NCBI RefSeq assembly: GCF_036884655.1
Contig: NC_088340.1
Location: 29,286,001 to 29,350,000, forward strand
From: Musa acuminata AAA Group
Lineage: Eukaryota > Streptophyta > Magnoliopsida > Zingiberales > Musaceae
Length of the DNA stretch: 64,000 nt
Direction: 5' to 3'
The notes below the pieces were generated by a model, which was not told the DNA's origin, searched no databases, and was given only the letters and a program-made list of their open reading frames with translations. Numbering within the stretch: position 1 is the stretch's first letter; each line of letters opens with the position of its first letter. Position numbers and translations under genes: made by a program. Shown here one piece after another: positions 1 through 11,219 of this stretch.

Positions 1-2303
1 TCATTGCTTTGTGTTTATTTCAAGTTACCAGAAAGTGATTTCTGTCATTATCAGTTCCTACATAGTTCATCATAATTTTATGTCATTATTGGAAGCCTTA
101 TCTCACCCCATATGGTCTTTACTCTGTATTCATTTTTCCTTTTATAAATTTAGCTTTCATTATGATAATTGTTTGAGCATATACCTCTCTACAGCCGTCA
201 GTTCTAATTGACATTATTGTTATAAAGTAACTGTAAAACATATATCATCACTCATCATTGGCTCCTGGTGAGTTGTATTAGCAGTATTTATTTGCATATC
301 TGGTTGGGATACTACTGTCAGAAAAAAGAGGTTTCAAGGAATCATGATTAGTAGTATAAGTTCATTTAATCAGGCCAGCCTGAATAAGCTTTGCACCACA
401 GGTTGGAATTGGCTAATTTGTCTGCACATCCTTCCAACCATTGCTTAGTAAAAGAGATGAGCTGGTCAATTTGGCAAACTCAAATCTTCTCTGGATTGCA
501 TGGATTTAATTAGTATGATTGTGATTAGGTGTGCACATCAAGTGATAATATGCCTTGTGCAAATGCTTCACGGTTGGAGTGTACAACCACACCACGGGCA
601 GTGTGTTCATTGCATCTGAAGTGTTGATTGCAGCATTCTCTCTTTCTCCCTTAGGGTATATGCACTGATGCTGACCACTCTTTGACCAGATTGATGATCT
701 CGTCACTAATCGAATGTTTTCGTACAGAAAGGTGGTCGTGGATCGGTCGGATCCAATCCATGGTGCCAGAGTTTGAACAGGACTGTTCTTGCGTTGCCAT
801 GGAGGAATACGAAGGGATCTCCTTTTCCCTTGCTTCTCTCCATCTTCCAGCTTACGTTACTTGGATTCCAACCTTGCCCTGCGTTTTAAGGGAAGACGGA
901 GCGGAGCAGGTCAAAGGCCAACCCACGCCAGCCAGTAGTAGTCATTCATTCAGTTTACCTATCTTCTCCACCACTCGCTCTTGCTTCCACGCCGGAGATG
1001 CTCAATCGAGCTTCGTGTGGCTCAGTCGTAGCCCTTTTGCCTTACAAATGGGCAAGCGGAGACCGAGTTGGGCACCCTGTTTTGATCACTATTAATGGTC
1101 TCCCACCTCGCGTGGCACCCTTCTCTCCAGTCGCCATGAGATCAGATCACCATTGCTTTGCAGTGTAGCACGCCACCTTGTTCAATGGGTTTGAATTCGC
1201 ATGTTTCTTGCCCCATCTTGAGGTGGCGGTGGAGAGATAGTGGTCTTCTTTTTCACCGATGCAACAGCCAACGCCACCTCCGGGCTCCAGCTCAAGTCTT
1301 CCAAAAGAACCATGCCGGAGTAATAGAATATGAGAAGGAGAACATGGTGACATGGGGTTGGCAGTGATGAATCCTCCTAGCGTGGTAGCCTCGTCAGCCC
1401 TAAGGCAAGAACACAGGTGGCGCTGCCCTCCAAGCTCCTCATCATCCCCTCTTTTGAACGCTTGGAGGAGCAGCAGCGCAGCACAGCACTCACCCACTCT
1501 GCTTCAGCTCCGGTATTGACATGACACTCGAAAGTCCAACCAGAAGCCTATATAAACAATAGTGGCGATGTGATCTTTTTTAGTCGCCTCCCCCTCCCCT
1601 GTTTCTTCTTTTGCAGCAGCCCATGCCCCACCGAACTCAGCATCTCCACCAATGATCCACCCTCACTGTAATTAATAGATTTCTACTGCCAAAAGAACAG
1701 GAAAGCTGCAGTGACATGGTGCTTGATGATGATGATGATGATGACGATACTTGGTTTTCCCTCTATATTTTTGCATGTGGGAGTTCTTTCGACCATTCCA
1801 GCAAATTGAGTACTTAGAAGAGCACCACAAGTTCCAAGATTTAATGGTGAGTTCCAGTTGGTGGAGGAGGTACAGGGATGATAAGGTTGTTTACTTCACA
1901 GGCATCTCATGATGGTGCTCTAAGCTTTTACCATTTTGTTGAACTATCGGTGTATCATTAGGAGGACAGCTTTGGGAATGCTTAAATAGTCAGCTGCCAT
2001 GGGAGTTATCAAAGAAGACGAGTAGGAAGAGTACTTCTGCAATCACATGCAGTACTTGTGCAACTTCACTTGAAGATGGTGACATTTGCGTGCTGGATTC
2101 TGCATGTACCTCTACTCGAGAAGTCCCATCTGCTCTCCGATGGGAACTGCGTATCCTTGGGAAGAAATGACCCTCTCAGGGTTACCAAGATGGACATATT
2201 AGATTCATGTATATTCTCAAACCATACATCAGATTAGAATAGGAAAAGAAGGAAGGAAATAGAGAAGGTTTTAAGGTCAAAGACACAAGAATTTGTGCAC
2301 TCA
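1..2303. other. Left-edge intergenic sequence, no supported gene
   Basis: I see no convincing coding region here. Open frames at 682-1095 (+), 1147-1497 (-) and 1158-1367 (+) overlap each other on opposite strands, and none contains a domain I recognise. A short GAT/ATG microsatellite sits near 1724-1745. The right end of the stretch should hold the 3' untranslated region of the MATE gene. I did not find a canonical AATAAA close to its stop codon. Confidence 0.5.
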
Positions 2304-4098
2304 TTACACATAGGAAATGAGATGATCTGTTTCAGAACTACTCACCCTCTTCACATCGCCATTCATGCACAAAATCCCTTCCAGTGCAGCTGCCCTCTTT
2401 TTGTCTTCACTGGTGGAAGGTGATAGAACACTGTTGATGCCACTAGTATCAGCAGTGATGGGAGCGATAGGAGGAGGAGGAGGAGAAGAATTAGAAGCTC
2501 TTGTCAGTTCTCTGGCTCTCTCCACCTCCATCCTCCAATCTGTGCCGGCGAGCACGTATGCCATGATGGCCGCGCACGACGCCTGCGCCGCCAGCAGCCC
2601 CAGCCACAGCCCCGGGAGCCCCATTTTCCCGACGAAGCTCAGCAGTATGGCAACAGGCAGTCCGATCAAGTAGAAGGAGCCCAGATTGATGTTGGCCCCG
2701 GTGGTCGGCCTCGCGCTCCCCCTTAGCACGCCGCACCCAGTGGTCTGTGGGCAATTCCCGAGCTCACACAGCCCGGCGATTGGCAGCGCCAATGCTGTGA
2801 GCTTCAGAGTCTCTGCGTCGTTTGTGAACAGCCTCCCCCATTGATGCCTCATCGAAGTCGTGAAGACCATCGCTGCGAGCCCGAGCAGGACGGCGCACGC
2901 CAAGGATACCACGGCCGCGGTCCGGGCCTTGGCCGGACGGTTAGCTCCCAACTCGTTGCCGACCCGGGTGGACACCCCCAGGCTCAACGCCGACGGGAAG
3001 ACGTACACCAAGGACGTAGTCTGGATAAGTATCCCCATGGAAGCAACTGCTGCCTTGGGGTTGGCCAGCAGGCCGCTGAACAGTACCATGAACTCGTACC
3101 ACCACCACTCGAGGCACACGGACACGCACGACGGTGCGGCGAGCTTGAGCAACGTCGACCAACCCCTGAGGCAGTCCATGCTCGGCCTCACCCACGAGTC
3201 CTTGCACACGCCAGAGCACAGGACGAAGAGAAGCAAGCATATGAACAGGTTCAAATTGGTCCAGACCATCGCCAGGGCCACGCCCGCGATACCCATTTTG
3301 AGATGCACGACGAGGAGATAGTTCAACGGCACGTGGAGGACGACGGAGACGAGCGAGCAGTACGTGACCGGAAAGGTGATGTTTTGAGATCTCAGGTAGA
3401 TGCGAAGAGGGTGGAGAACTGACAAGAAGAAGAGGTCAGGAATCGCGAATGTAATGAAGATGTGGGCGGTGGAGGAGATCCGCTCATCCTGCCCGCACCA
3501 CAAGAGGATTCTCTTCATATTGAGCCAAAGGAAGGCGATTGGGATGGACGCCGAAAGCAGGAGCAGAATGGTCCGTTGCAGAGTGAGACCGAGGAGCTTG
3601 CGTTGCTTGGCGCCGAAGGCCTGGCCACAAATGGGCTCCATGCCCATGGCGAGGCCGGAGAGGACGGAGTAGCCAGTGATGTTCGCAAACCCGATCGACA
3701 GGGAGCCGCCCGCCAGCTCGAGCTGGCCGAGGCCGCCAAGGAAAAGCATCGATATCATGGCGCGCGAGTAGAGGACGAGGCCAGTTAGAGCCGTGGGGAT
3801 AGAGATCTTCCCTATGGCCCTCATTTCTTCTGCCGCCTGAATCCAATTCATGCGAGCAAAGCATATCAACCGTCAGCATCTCTATATATCGGCTAGCGAA
3901 AGCACCAAGTGTGTGCATGCATTGGTGTGGCAGAGGGAGTAGCAGTGTGTTTACCTCTGCAAGACCGGGGCATCTGTGGAGGTCTTGGTCAAGGGGTTCG
4001 AGAGGGAGATCCTCCATACGGAGCTTGTGGGTACTTAAGAGATGAGAGTTCGTATCGAAGGGGAAAGAGGGAGGAGAGGAGGGTGTGGTGTTGCACAT
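2304..4098 (-). CDS. MATE/DTX-type multidrug and toxic compound extrusion transporter (two exons)
   Basis: This gene encodes a MATE-family secondary transporter, a 12-helix protein that normally exports organic compounds or metabolites in exchange for protons at the vacuolar, plasma or endomembrane. Exon 1 is 4098-3955 (48 aa, starting MCNTTPSS). It ends GAG and is followed by the donor GTAAAC. Exon 2 is 3836-2304, entered after the acceptor TTCAG, and the phase is 0. The joined product is 558 aa, a usual length for plant DTX proteins. Two MatE repeats lie at roughly residues 57-217 and 277-437. Recognisable motifs include GMEPICGQAFGA (about 113-124), CLEWWWYE, VSTRVGNELGANRP and GLCELGNCPQTTGCGV, which are typical of the Arabidopsis DTX48-DTX54 clade. 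The C-tail is Ser/Pro-rich. An open frame also runs into the intron from 3869, but the spliced MCN start matches the subfamily better. The substrate cannot be told from sequence. Confidence 0.93.
3837..3954 (-). other. Intron of the MATE gene
   Basis: This is a 118-bp GT-AG intron. The minus-strand donor reads GAG|GTAAAC and the acceptor reads ATTCAG|GCGGCAG. Removing it joins the short N-terminal exon to the first MatE repeat without changing frame. Confidence 0.88.
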
Positions 4099-4294
4099 GG
4101 TTCTGCTGCTTCCTTGTTTTGGCTTCTGGTTGTCTCTCCACTAAGCTTCGCACGGCACAAAGATACTTCTCCAGTTCGTGAGTGCTGCAGCGGGCAGTGG
4201 CTCTTTGGTTCCTTCGCGTGCTCTGCCGCTGCTGCCGCCTGCTAATTGGGAGCGAGCACGGGGGAGTCCACACCTCCTTGGGAGATACACATCC

Positions 4295-4304
4295 CCTTAT
4301 ATAG
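4295..4304 (-). promoter_or_regulatory. TATA box of the MATE gene
   Basis: The minus strand reads CTATATAAGG about 195 bp upstream of the MCN start codon, which leaves a 5' UTR of roughly 160-170 nt. The placement supports the start choice at 4098. Confidence 0.7.
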
Positions 4305-4466
4305 TGGGAGAGTACACAGATACACCACACGTGTCGATTGTTTATTCCCGAGGTGGGTTCGGGGCATACTTCCCTTCCCACTCTCCATTTGGCTCGTATC
4401 AGCAGAAAGGACCGTGATGTGGTTGGTTCCGGCACCAGTTCACGTACGTCCCTCCCTACCGAGAAT

Positions 4467-4671
4467 GGCAGGCCGCTCAGGGTCTACTGCTTTGACTCGC
4501 TTCTTCCTTCATCATGCTTACGCCCGGGCCGGAGTGGCAGGCCGCTCAGGGTCTACTGCTTTGACTCGCTTCTTCCTTCATCATGCTTACGCCCGGGCCG
4601 GAGTGGCAGGCCGCTCAGGGTCTACTGCTTTGACTCGCTTCTTCCTTCATCATGCTTACGCCCGGGCGGGC
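4467..4671. repeat. Minisatellite, 3 x 69 bp
   Basis: Three consecutive, nearly identical 69-bp units start at 4467, 4536 and 4605, each beginning GGCAGGCCGCTCAGGGTC and ending with a CCCGGGC core. The last unit diverges in its final bases. The array lies 160-370 bp upstream of the MATE TATA box. Because 69 is divisible by 3 it creates artificial repetitive open frames, which I do not treat as genes. Confidence 0.95.
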
Positions 4672-4950
4672 GTAGCAAATCCTCTGCAACCGTAGTTGAA
4701 CTCGGTCGAGCTGAGACTCATCGTACAGTTGCAAGCAACTCTAGCCTTCATGATCTGTCCCTCTCGCTGGAATTTTCTCGGTGTTTAGCATGGCCACCTC
4801 CTCATTTCCTGTAGGCACTGTGTTGCCTCCGAAGTTTTACTCTGTTTCCTTCCTCAAAAGAGTGCAAAGAACGCTTCGGTTGGTGCTCTGTTATCCGAGT
4901 TTTGTTGGAATCTCGAGCACCCTGCCATCCATCTCTGTCTCTTGGATTTT

Positions 4951-5069
4951 GCTAGAATGATAGGTGGGCCTCGCTCGCAGCTGCGGCTGCGGGGCCTCCC
5001 CCGGTCCTCCTAGAATGAAAGGTGGGCCTCGCCCGCCGCTGCTGCTGCGGCGGGGCCTCTCCCGATCCT
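4951..5069. repeat. Imperfect two-copy GC-rich direct repeat
   Basis: Two roughly 60-bp units, each beginning CTAGAATGA and continuing AGGTGGGCCTCGC and CGGGGCCTC, lie next to each other. Their centres differ in CTG/GCT triplet number. I see no gene in them. Confidence 0.75.
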
Positions 5070-7364
5070 GCCTGCCTGTGTTCCCTCTCCAGCTTTGTCT
5101 GCGTGTTCCATTTCTCTCGAAGTCGCTTCAGCTCTCCAAGGGTCCTATGACTCACGCATCGCAAACGCCAAGCGCTCGCTATGTTTTGTCTCGATAACCC
5201 TCCATGTTCTTCCATTAGTGTTGCGCTACGGTACACCACCATGTCCTTTTCAATTCATCAGGCTAAAGTGACACATTTGTACTTTTCATGATCAGACACA
5301 GGGAAGATTAAAAGGAGAAGTATGCAAAATAATCTTAACTAGCAATCACTGACATGTTCTCAAGTGCCACCAAAAATGTCAAAGAGGTGTGAAACAGGAA
5401 GATGAGTCTGAAGTACCACCACACCAAATGAACAGTGAGAAACGATCAGAAGAATGGGGGAGGGTAAAAGTTAGAGAGCACAAACGCTGGGCACCCGTAA
5501 CATAATGGTGGTGGTAAATGGTGCATAGTGCCGAGGAAGCAGTTGGAAGGTAGGAAACACAAAAGGACATGCACTGCTCGCCGGTTCGTTTGTATCCATG
5601 GCCGCAACATCATGAGGCGTCAGCTCAAGGGCCTGAGCAGAGCAGCAAGGCCTCCCGAGTCCCCACAACAACAACGCGATGGCGAGCACAGGTTGACACA
5701 TGATCGATCTCATTCTCTCGCTCGCACGCAAGCACTTTGTTTGTCCTCGTTGCGCTACACGGCGACGGAGGTGAAGGGACGCATATCAGCGGCGAAAGAG
5801 ATGAAGCACAGTTGTACTTTGGTCCGCTAGTTAGGACTCGATGCATCTGGCTTTAGCTTGTCAAATCTTAGGCCTATCTCGCACGAAGGGGTTTAGGTTG
5901 GAAGGACCCTTCGCAGAACTCCGGTGATCTCGACAAGTACTTGGAGAACCCTGGGTTGATCCGCACAGTGAGCACAGAAGAATCTGGTGACCGGTATGCA
6001 GCTCGCTTCAGTCGAAGGACCAACCTACGACTTGACTTGGCTCGGCACCCACTGCTCGCTCTACCTCTGTGGGAACCACACCTCATTTTGCTGTGACTGG
6101 AATTCAAGGGAAGCTACTATTAGGTGTTTGCATGCCGGGTAAAAGTAGTCGTGGTTTTTACAGGGGAGGGAGATTTCAGACTCGCATGCCATAGTAGGCA
6201 TGGAAGGCAGTAGATTGAAAGCCAGCATAGGTTTTCAGGAGGAACAGGAACCTATTTGCAAGAGAAGTAGCGACCGCTTTGGAGATCGCTTTGAGGGCCT
6301 ATAACCCAAGGCATGTCTCCATCATAAAGCTTGCTACAATTCTCTCGTAGCCAGCCCTGACCCCTGTAGAACAGAACCAGTGGCTCCGACCATTTGAATT
6401 TGGAATCAGCCGAATTGGTTTCAGAGGGTTTTGAATCGAAATTATCTATTTTATTTTTTTTTTAAAAATCTTTTTATTTTTGATTGATTTGGAATTGAAC
6501 CGAAATCAAATCGAAACCTTTGAATGATCGATTTCAGCTGTAGATAGTAGGAACTGGAACTAAACCACCCTATTGTGGTTTAATTCAAAATCGAGCCGTT
6601 GATTGGTTCAATTTTAGTTCAATTCTAGTTTGAATCAAATCAGATCTACTCACACCTATAAGCATCAAGTGACATGGTTGAGGAGGATCGAAGAACAAAC
6701 TTAACGTAATAGAGTCACCTAAAGAAATTCTACTAATAAAATATGTTTTTATTTATTAAATCCTTTTGTTATTTACTTGTCCTCAACCTGTGATTATATC
6801 AAAGTTTGGGAGAAAGAGCAAACTTGCAAATCAAAATAAAATTTACTGGTTTATTTGTGTAGTTCGACACTCTTTGCTTACATCTTAAAAAAAAAATTAT
6901 TATTAATATTATGAGATCAATTATAAAAATTATCTCCACTCAAGCATAACTCTTTTGGTATATCCTCTTTGTATAAATCTCGAATAATTTACATAGATAA
7001 AAACCTTAGAGAGAAATCTAAAAGCATCTCAAAATATTTTCTAATGTCTTATTTTTTCTATATATATGTTTTATATTAAGATTCTTTTTGCTTGTAGGAG
7101 ATTTTAAACTCGAGAGATCGAGAGAGAGAGAGAGAGAGATTCTTATCTTCATATGCTGACTTGTACATCCTCCATCCCCCCCCCCCAACCATGAAAATCA
7201 TATATCTTAATTAAGAAAAAAAAAAGATAACAATAAAGACAAAAACACGTAGGAGTTTATTCCTGTAACACTGTGAAGCATTTAATAAAGGATCTAACTT
7301 CAATGACCAACTCAAAAAAATACTGCAGTCATCGAAAAGGAACAAAATCTATATTTTTATGAAC
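5070..7364. other. Intergenic sequence between the MATE gene and the 7.4-kb ORF
   Basis: This stretch is mostly unassigned. 6430-7100 is AT-rich with degenerate GAATCGAA/GAACCGAA-like words. A GA microsatellite lies near 7113-7138 and a C-run near 7176-7186. The only possible gene I would flag is the small signal-peptide-like ORF at 5471-5731, listed separately. Confidence 0.5.
5471..5731 (-). CDS. Candidate small secreted peptide (hypothetical)
   Basis: I do not recognise this 86-aa open frame. A likely internal start (MRSIMCQPV) is followed by a hydrophobic stretch, LAIALLLWGLG, and a plausible signal-peptidase region at CSAQA. The remaining mature part is about 55 residues with few cysteines. 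A signal peptide is the only supporting property. There is no clear TATA box, homologue or splice evidence, and another frame on the same strand (5625-5846) is also open. It may be a chance ORF. Confidence 0.25.
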   Translation of the reverse strand: MRASERMRSIMCQPVLAIALLLWGLGRPCCSAQALELTPHDVAAMDTNEPASSACPFVFPTFQLLPRHYAPFTTTIMLRVPSVCAL

Positions 7365-7703
7365 TCAACACCCTATTTGACCACCTCGTCCCCCAACCAT
7401 TGCCAACCTGCAAGTGCTTCCTACAGCAAAGGCCGGCGAATTGGCACCCTCACAAACTGTAATCCAGTGGCCCACTTCTGAGAAAACAACCAAACCTATC
7501 CCCATCCCCATCGCCAAACAACCAAACCTATACACGATAACATCCAGCTCTTGCAAACCAATACTGGAAATGCCCTGCTCGATGGAACCATTAAGATACT
7601 GCAGTTCCTTCTCTTGTGTTTGCTGTGACACGGTCAACGCCACGTCTGACTTTTCTTTCCCGCTTGGCGTTTGGGCTGTGGCCTTCTGAACCTTTGATCC
7701 CAT
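7365..7703 (-). CDS. Hypothetical 112-aa protein with one membrane segment
   Basis: This is an unrecognised complete ORF. The start context is GTCATGG, with G at +4. The N-terminal half is polar and rich in Lys, Gln and Glu. A central hydrophobic segment at about residues 55-83 contains CLAMGMGIGLVVF. The end is Gly-rich. A minus-strand AATAAA lies near 7255-7260, about 100 bp after the stop, as expected for a short 3' UTR. No domain is apparent. A truncated pseudogene or an antisense transcript is equally possible. Confidence 0.4.
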   Translation of the reverse strand: MGSKVQKATAQTPSGKEKSDVALTVSQQTQEKELQYLNGSIEQGISSIGLQELDVIVYRFGCLAMGMGIGLVVFSEVGHWITVCEGANSPAFAVGSTCRLAMVGGRGGQIGC

Positions 7704-9535
7704 GACCTTTTCTTACGAGGCAGAATCAATCAACGTTTTCATCACGTATGCAATTAGCTCTCCCTGTGGCGAGACGAGATTTGGTCGACAATTAGTCGTT
7801 GGTGTAATGTCCACAGAAGCCACCCACGTGAACTTATGGAATCCTGTGCAGATATTGCCTCATCGATCTCGAGATCTCACATGCTTGGATTTAATCTTAA
7901 CCGAGTGCCGGAGTCGTCACGAAGCATCTTCGAGTTCACCCACCCGATTGCCATGAGTTGCAGCACTGCTGCCAACTTTGGTCTCCCGACGATCCGACGG
8001 ACGACCGATAGATTCGTTACGATCGCTGCTTCGCTTCACAGTCCCGGCAAGCTCTGAACTCAGCCTTGTTTACTCAAAAGGATTAACATCAGAGAAGAAA
8101 AGATGCTCTGTTCTTGAGGCACAGGACTACTGTTGGAAAGATCTCGGGTATCTTTAAATAGTAACTCCGGCCTCGAGAGAATCCCACTGGATCCCTGTCT
8201 AACATCATTGCTGCTGTCAGCTTCGTATGGGCTTCCCTATGTTGAATGAGCAACCTCCCATCTCTTTGGATTCCGAAGCAGATGATGCTAAAGCTTCTTG
8301 TCACGTGAGGATAAGTCACTGTCTTGAGTCGGATTCCAAGTGTTGGCAACGTTGGTTCCTCATATTATAATATCAGATATGGTGAGATGCAGGGAATGGT
8401 TGAGCTGGGCTGTCTCCGATGCAAGGATCGAACGCCAGAGATGCATTGATAAAACTTCAAAAAGGATCAGCAGGAGATAGTTATACATAACAAAGATCGC
8501 AGCAAGTTGCAGTATATATTTATATCTTCACCTCAGCAGTCTATTGCTTCATGAAGTAGTTTATTAGATAGGGTTTGTGATGCCTAAGTGAGCAGCAATA
8601 ATTGGCTATATAATACGTGACTGCGAGGCATCCCAAAACGCCGAGATGCATAAAGATGGCAGCTCCAGCTTTGTTGCAGGCTGAGTTGGGACATAAAAAC
8701 TTTGGGATTCTGATGGATTTGACTATATGTAATCCTGAACAGGAACTAGGAAAACAAATGGATCTCCTTCTCTTCACTGTTCTGCTCTGCAGCTCCAATT
8801 CACTGCACTTGTGCTGATCTTTCTTGTCATTTATTTGTGATGGTGACTTATTTTGGATCAGAGTGTGAACTATGGGACACATACACGTATGCAATCCCTC
8901 TGATGGTAGCCCATTAACCCTCGTGGACTAAAGGTATTGTTTAATGCATAGGTCCACGTGAAACTGGTCGTCTTTGTCGCACTCATTTTCTTCTTATGCC
9001 TCTTCCTCTCCTTTCCTGATCTAAACGCCTTCCTGTGTAAGGGAAACGAAATCGCAGTGAAGTTGACGAGTCAACTTGATTTATGTGTTCTCTTCTCTTT
9101 TTTCTTTTCCTTAGTAAATCTACACAAGCACCAATCATTTGTTTGCCATGAGTTCAGCTACAACCAGGAGCTATTTATGGCAATATATCATCATGTTGGT
9201 GATACAGCAGGCAACCGGAGGTGGTGGATGGCAGGGAGGGCTCCTGCTTTGTGTCTTTATTAGCTGTAGCGGATGACTTACCAGATAGATGCAAATCGCA
9301 TCCATCGATGAGTGGTCATGGAGAAGACGATAGCTTGGGAGCCAGAGACTTCTGTAACTTTGCAGCGATGGGGCTGCCTGTCATATCATCTTCCGACTCA
9401 TTGGTCGCAAAGTTGATTCGATTGGTAAATGTTATAACACGTATCTATTCTTCCCCCTAAAGAAGAAATAATTTTGTTGACACTGTAGCTGCCTGCTAAA
9501 AACATATAAATATTATAGATTTAGAAGGAAAGATG
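7704..9535. other. Intergenic sequence upstream of the bHLH gene
   Basis: Several short open frames occur on both strands (for example 8541-8894 minus and 8958-9263 plus, the latter with a hydrophobic start). None has a recognisable domain, splice structure or transcription signal, and I do not call them genes. The right part is probably the bHLH promoter. Confidence 0.5.
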
Positions 9536-9550
9536 GAGGTCTCCAAGTCT

Positions 9551-9558
9551 TATAAAAG
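9551..9558 (+). promoter_or_regulatory. TATA box of the bHLH gene
   Basis: TATAAAAG lies 385 bp upstream of the ATG at 9936. The intervening leader is about 350 nt and may itself contain an intron, since possible donor and acceptor words are present, but I could not fix it. Confidence 0.6.
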
Positions 9559-9935
9559 GGCCCAAAAGCCTCCATAAGAACAGTGGTAGACGAAGTATGA
9601 ACGCTCAGGGTACCCAAGAAGCTTAGCACAAATATAGATACAAGGAGAAGAAGATTGCTCTTTCATATCTAGAGAACTGAAGGGTTCAAACTTGCTGCTG
9701 CAGGTTGGCTTTCCTCCTCCATCTCAACACTGTCGGAGCAGTCTTTAGCTTCCTCCTTTCTGCTGGTTCTTTGTTTTCTTTGATGTCTAGTAGCTTATCA
9801 AGATAGAGTTCCTTCTCTTGGCTCTTGAAAAGATCATGTTCTGTAGAGTAACTTGATGGTGTTAATTTGATCCTGTAGAGGTCTACCTTGATTCAGGTTC
9901 CATCGGTTCCTCTCTCAGAGCAAGAATCTGGCAAC

Positions 9936-11181
9936 ATGGAAGCATTACCATCTCCAGGCTACTCTGACATGGTAAGGAGCCCCAGGTGAAGTCCTTTAGC
10001 TAGAGTACCAGAGTACCAAAAGAATGCGCTTAAGCTCCTTTCTTGTACCATCGACAGGGAATGGATCACAGTTTCTTCAATCAGTGGGACTTGACTGCTT
10101 TGGATCACTACAGTACACCAGTGGCCCTTGGGCGAGATCTAGATCAGTCTCCTTCCTCCGAGAGCTACACCTCATACCCTTCCTCCCACCCGCAAGCGAG
10201 CACTGTTCGACCCAATAAACTCATAAAGACTAGCAGCTGGAAATCCTGCGCGACCGAGCAGAACTCGGCTCCTGAAGCGTCCTGTCCGAGAATTCTGTCA
10301 TTTGGCAACCCGGAGTCGCCCATCTGTCAGTATGGCAGTCATGCTGCGACGGGGAAGACGAAAGAAGAGACGGATGGGTCGATTCCTAAAGGCTCAAAGA
10401 GGAACTACGACACCATGTTCGGCGATGGAACGAAGAGCGGGAACACGGGGGTCAGGTCAGCCTCTCATAACCAGGAACACATAATGGCTGAGAGGAAGCG
10501 TAGAGAGAAGCTAAGCCAACGTTTCATAGAGCTATCCGCCGTAGTTCCCGGCCTAAAGAAGGTACATTCTCGATCGATGAATCCTTTACTTTTAATGTGC
10601 CGCAACAAAGCTGACAAAATCTCTCTTCATGTCTCCTGCTCCTGGGAAGATGGACAAGGCGTCTGTTCTTAGCGATGCTATCAAGTACCTGAAGCAGCTT
10701 CAAGAGAATGTCAAGGCCCTTGAAGATCAAGTTGCAAAGAGGAATGTTGAGTCAGCGGTACTCGTCAAGAAATATCAGCTGTGTGCTGATGATGATAGCT
10801 CCTCCTGTACTGAGAACTTCAACGAACGCCAAAGCGGCGAGTCCCTCCCAGAGATCGAGGCCAGAGTGTGCGAGAAGACCATCCTCATCAGGATTCATTG
10901 CGAGAACCGGAAAGGAGTACTGGTGAAAGCACTGTGCGAGATCGAGAAGCTCCATCTTTCTGTAATGAACACGAGCGTCATGCCCTTCGCTGGCTCTTCT
11001 CTCGACATCACTGTGATGACTCAGGCAAGACTCAGCATGAAGTTAATCCGTCGGTCCAGTTTGAGCACTTGATGACCTTCCTGTGTTGTGTTGTCTTCTT
11101 TTGCAGACCGAAGAGGAGTTCTCGATGACTGCCAAAGACATAGTGAAGAAGCTCAACTCTGCTTTCAGAGAATTCATGTGA
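9936..11181 (+). CDS. bHLH transcription factor, bHLH18/19/20/25 (NAI1-like) type, four exons
   Basis: This is a nuclear DNA-binding regulator. The exons are 9936-9971, 10058-10561, 10650-11024 and 11107-11181, all joined in phase 0, giving 329 aa. The basic region begins near residue 149 (HNQEHIMAERKRREKL). His153, Glu157 and Arg161 form the H-E-R set that reads E-box/G-box CANNTG sites. The helix-loop-helix continues across the second intron as ELSAVVPGLKK then MDKASVLSDAIKYLKQLQ, the canonical break position for this family, and runs on into a short leucine-zipper-like helix. The C-terminus (about residues 240-325) resembles the ACT-like dimerisation region of bHLH18/25, with ILIRIHCENRKGVLVKAL. 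Arabidopsis relatives act in ER-body, iron or jasmonate responses; which role applies here is unknown. The third intron seems to use a GC donor. Confidence 0.92.
11025..11106 (+). other. GC-AG intron of the bHLH gene
   Basis: The exon ends ACTCAG and the intron begins GCAAGA; the acceptor is TTTTGCAG. This is the only junction I found that keeps the reading frame and restores the family C-terminus (VMTQ followed by TEEEFSMTAKDIV). The CAG|GCAAG context fits the strong consensus of known plant GC-AG introns. A GT 19-20 bp downstream would change the frame. Confidence 0.75.
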
Positions 11182-11208
11182 CGAACCGCATCAAATTCTC
11201 TGTGGAAA

Positions 11209-11214
11209 ATAATA
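11209..11214 (+). terminator. Candidate polyadenylation signal after the bHLH gene
   Basis: AATAAA occurs 28 bp beyond the stop codon. It is close, but within the range of plant polyadenylation elements. Other U-rich and UG-rich sequence follows to about 11400. Confidence 0.4.
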
Positions 11215-11219
11215 AAAGA

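Noticed and set aside
682..1497. ORFs of 137 and 116 codons near the left edge
   Set aside because: No recognisable domain, low-complexity Ser/Pro or Cys content and no splice or promoter support.
2365..3788. Several ORFs opposite or out of frame with the MATE gene (for example 2841-3422 +)
   Set aside because: These are shadows of the GC-rich MATE exon; no domain, and the MATE frame explains the sequence.
4178..4814. Repetitive ORFs of 79-158 codons on the plus strand
   Set aside because: They are produced by the 69-bp tandem repeat, whose length is a multiple of three, and overlap the MATE promoter on the other strand.
8541..8894. Minus-strand ORF with a hydrophobic CLAVTYYIANYCCSLRHHK-like end
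   Set aside because: The C-terminal part looks protein-like and is preceded by an AG, but no upstream exon, homologue or promoter can be shown. Left as unassigned.
8958..9460. Plus-strand ORF with a signal-peptide-like start just upstream of the bHLH gene
   Set aside because: The hydrophobic start comes from T-rich sequence. There is no mature domain, and the region is more likely promoter.
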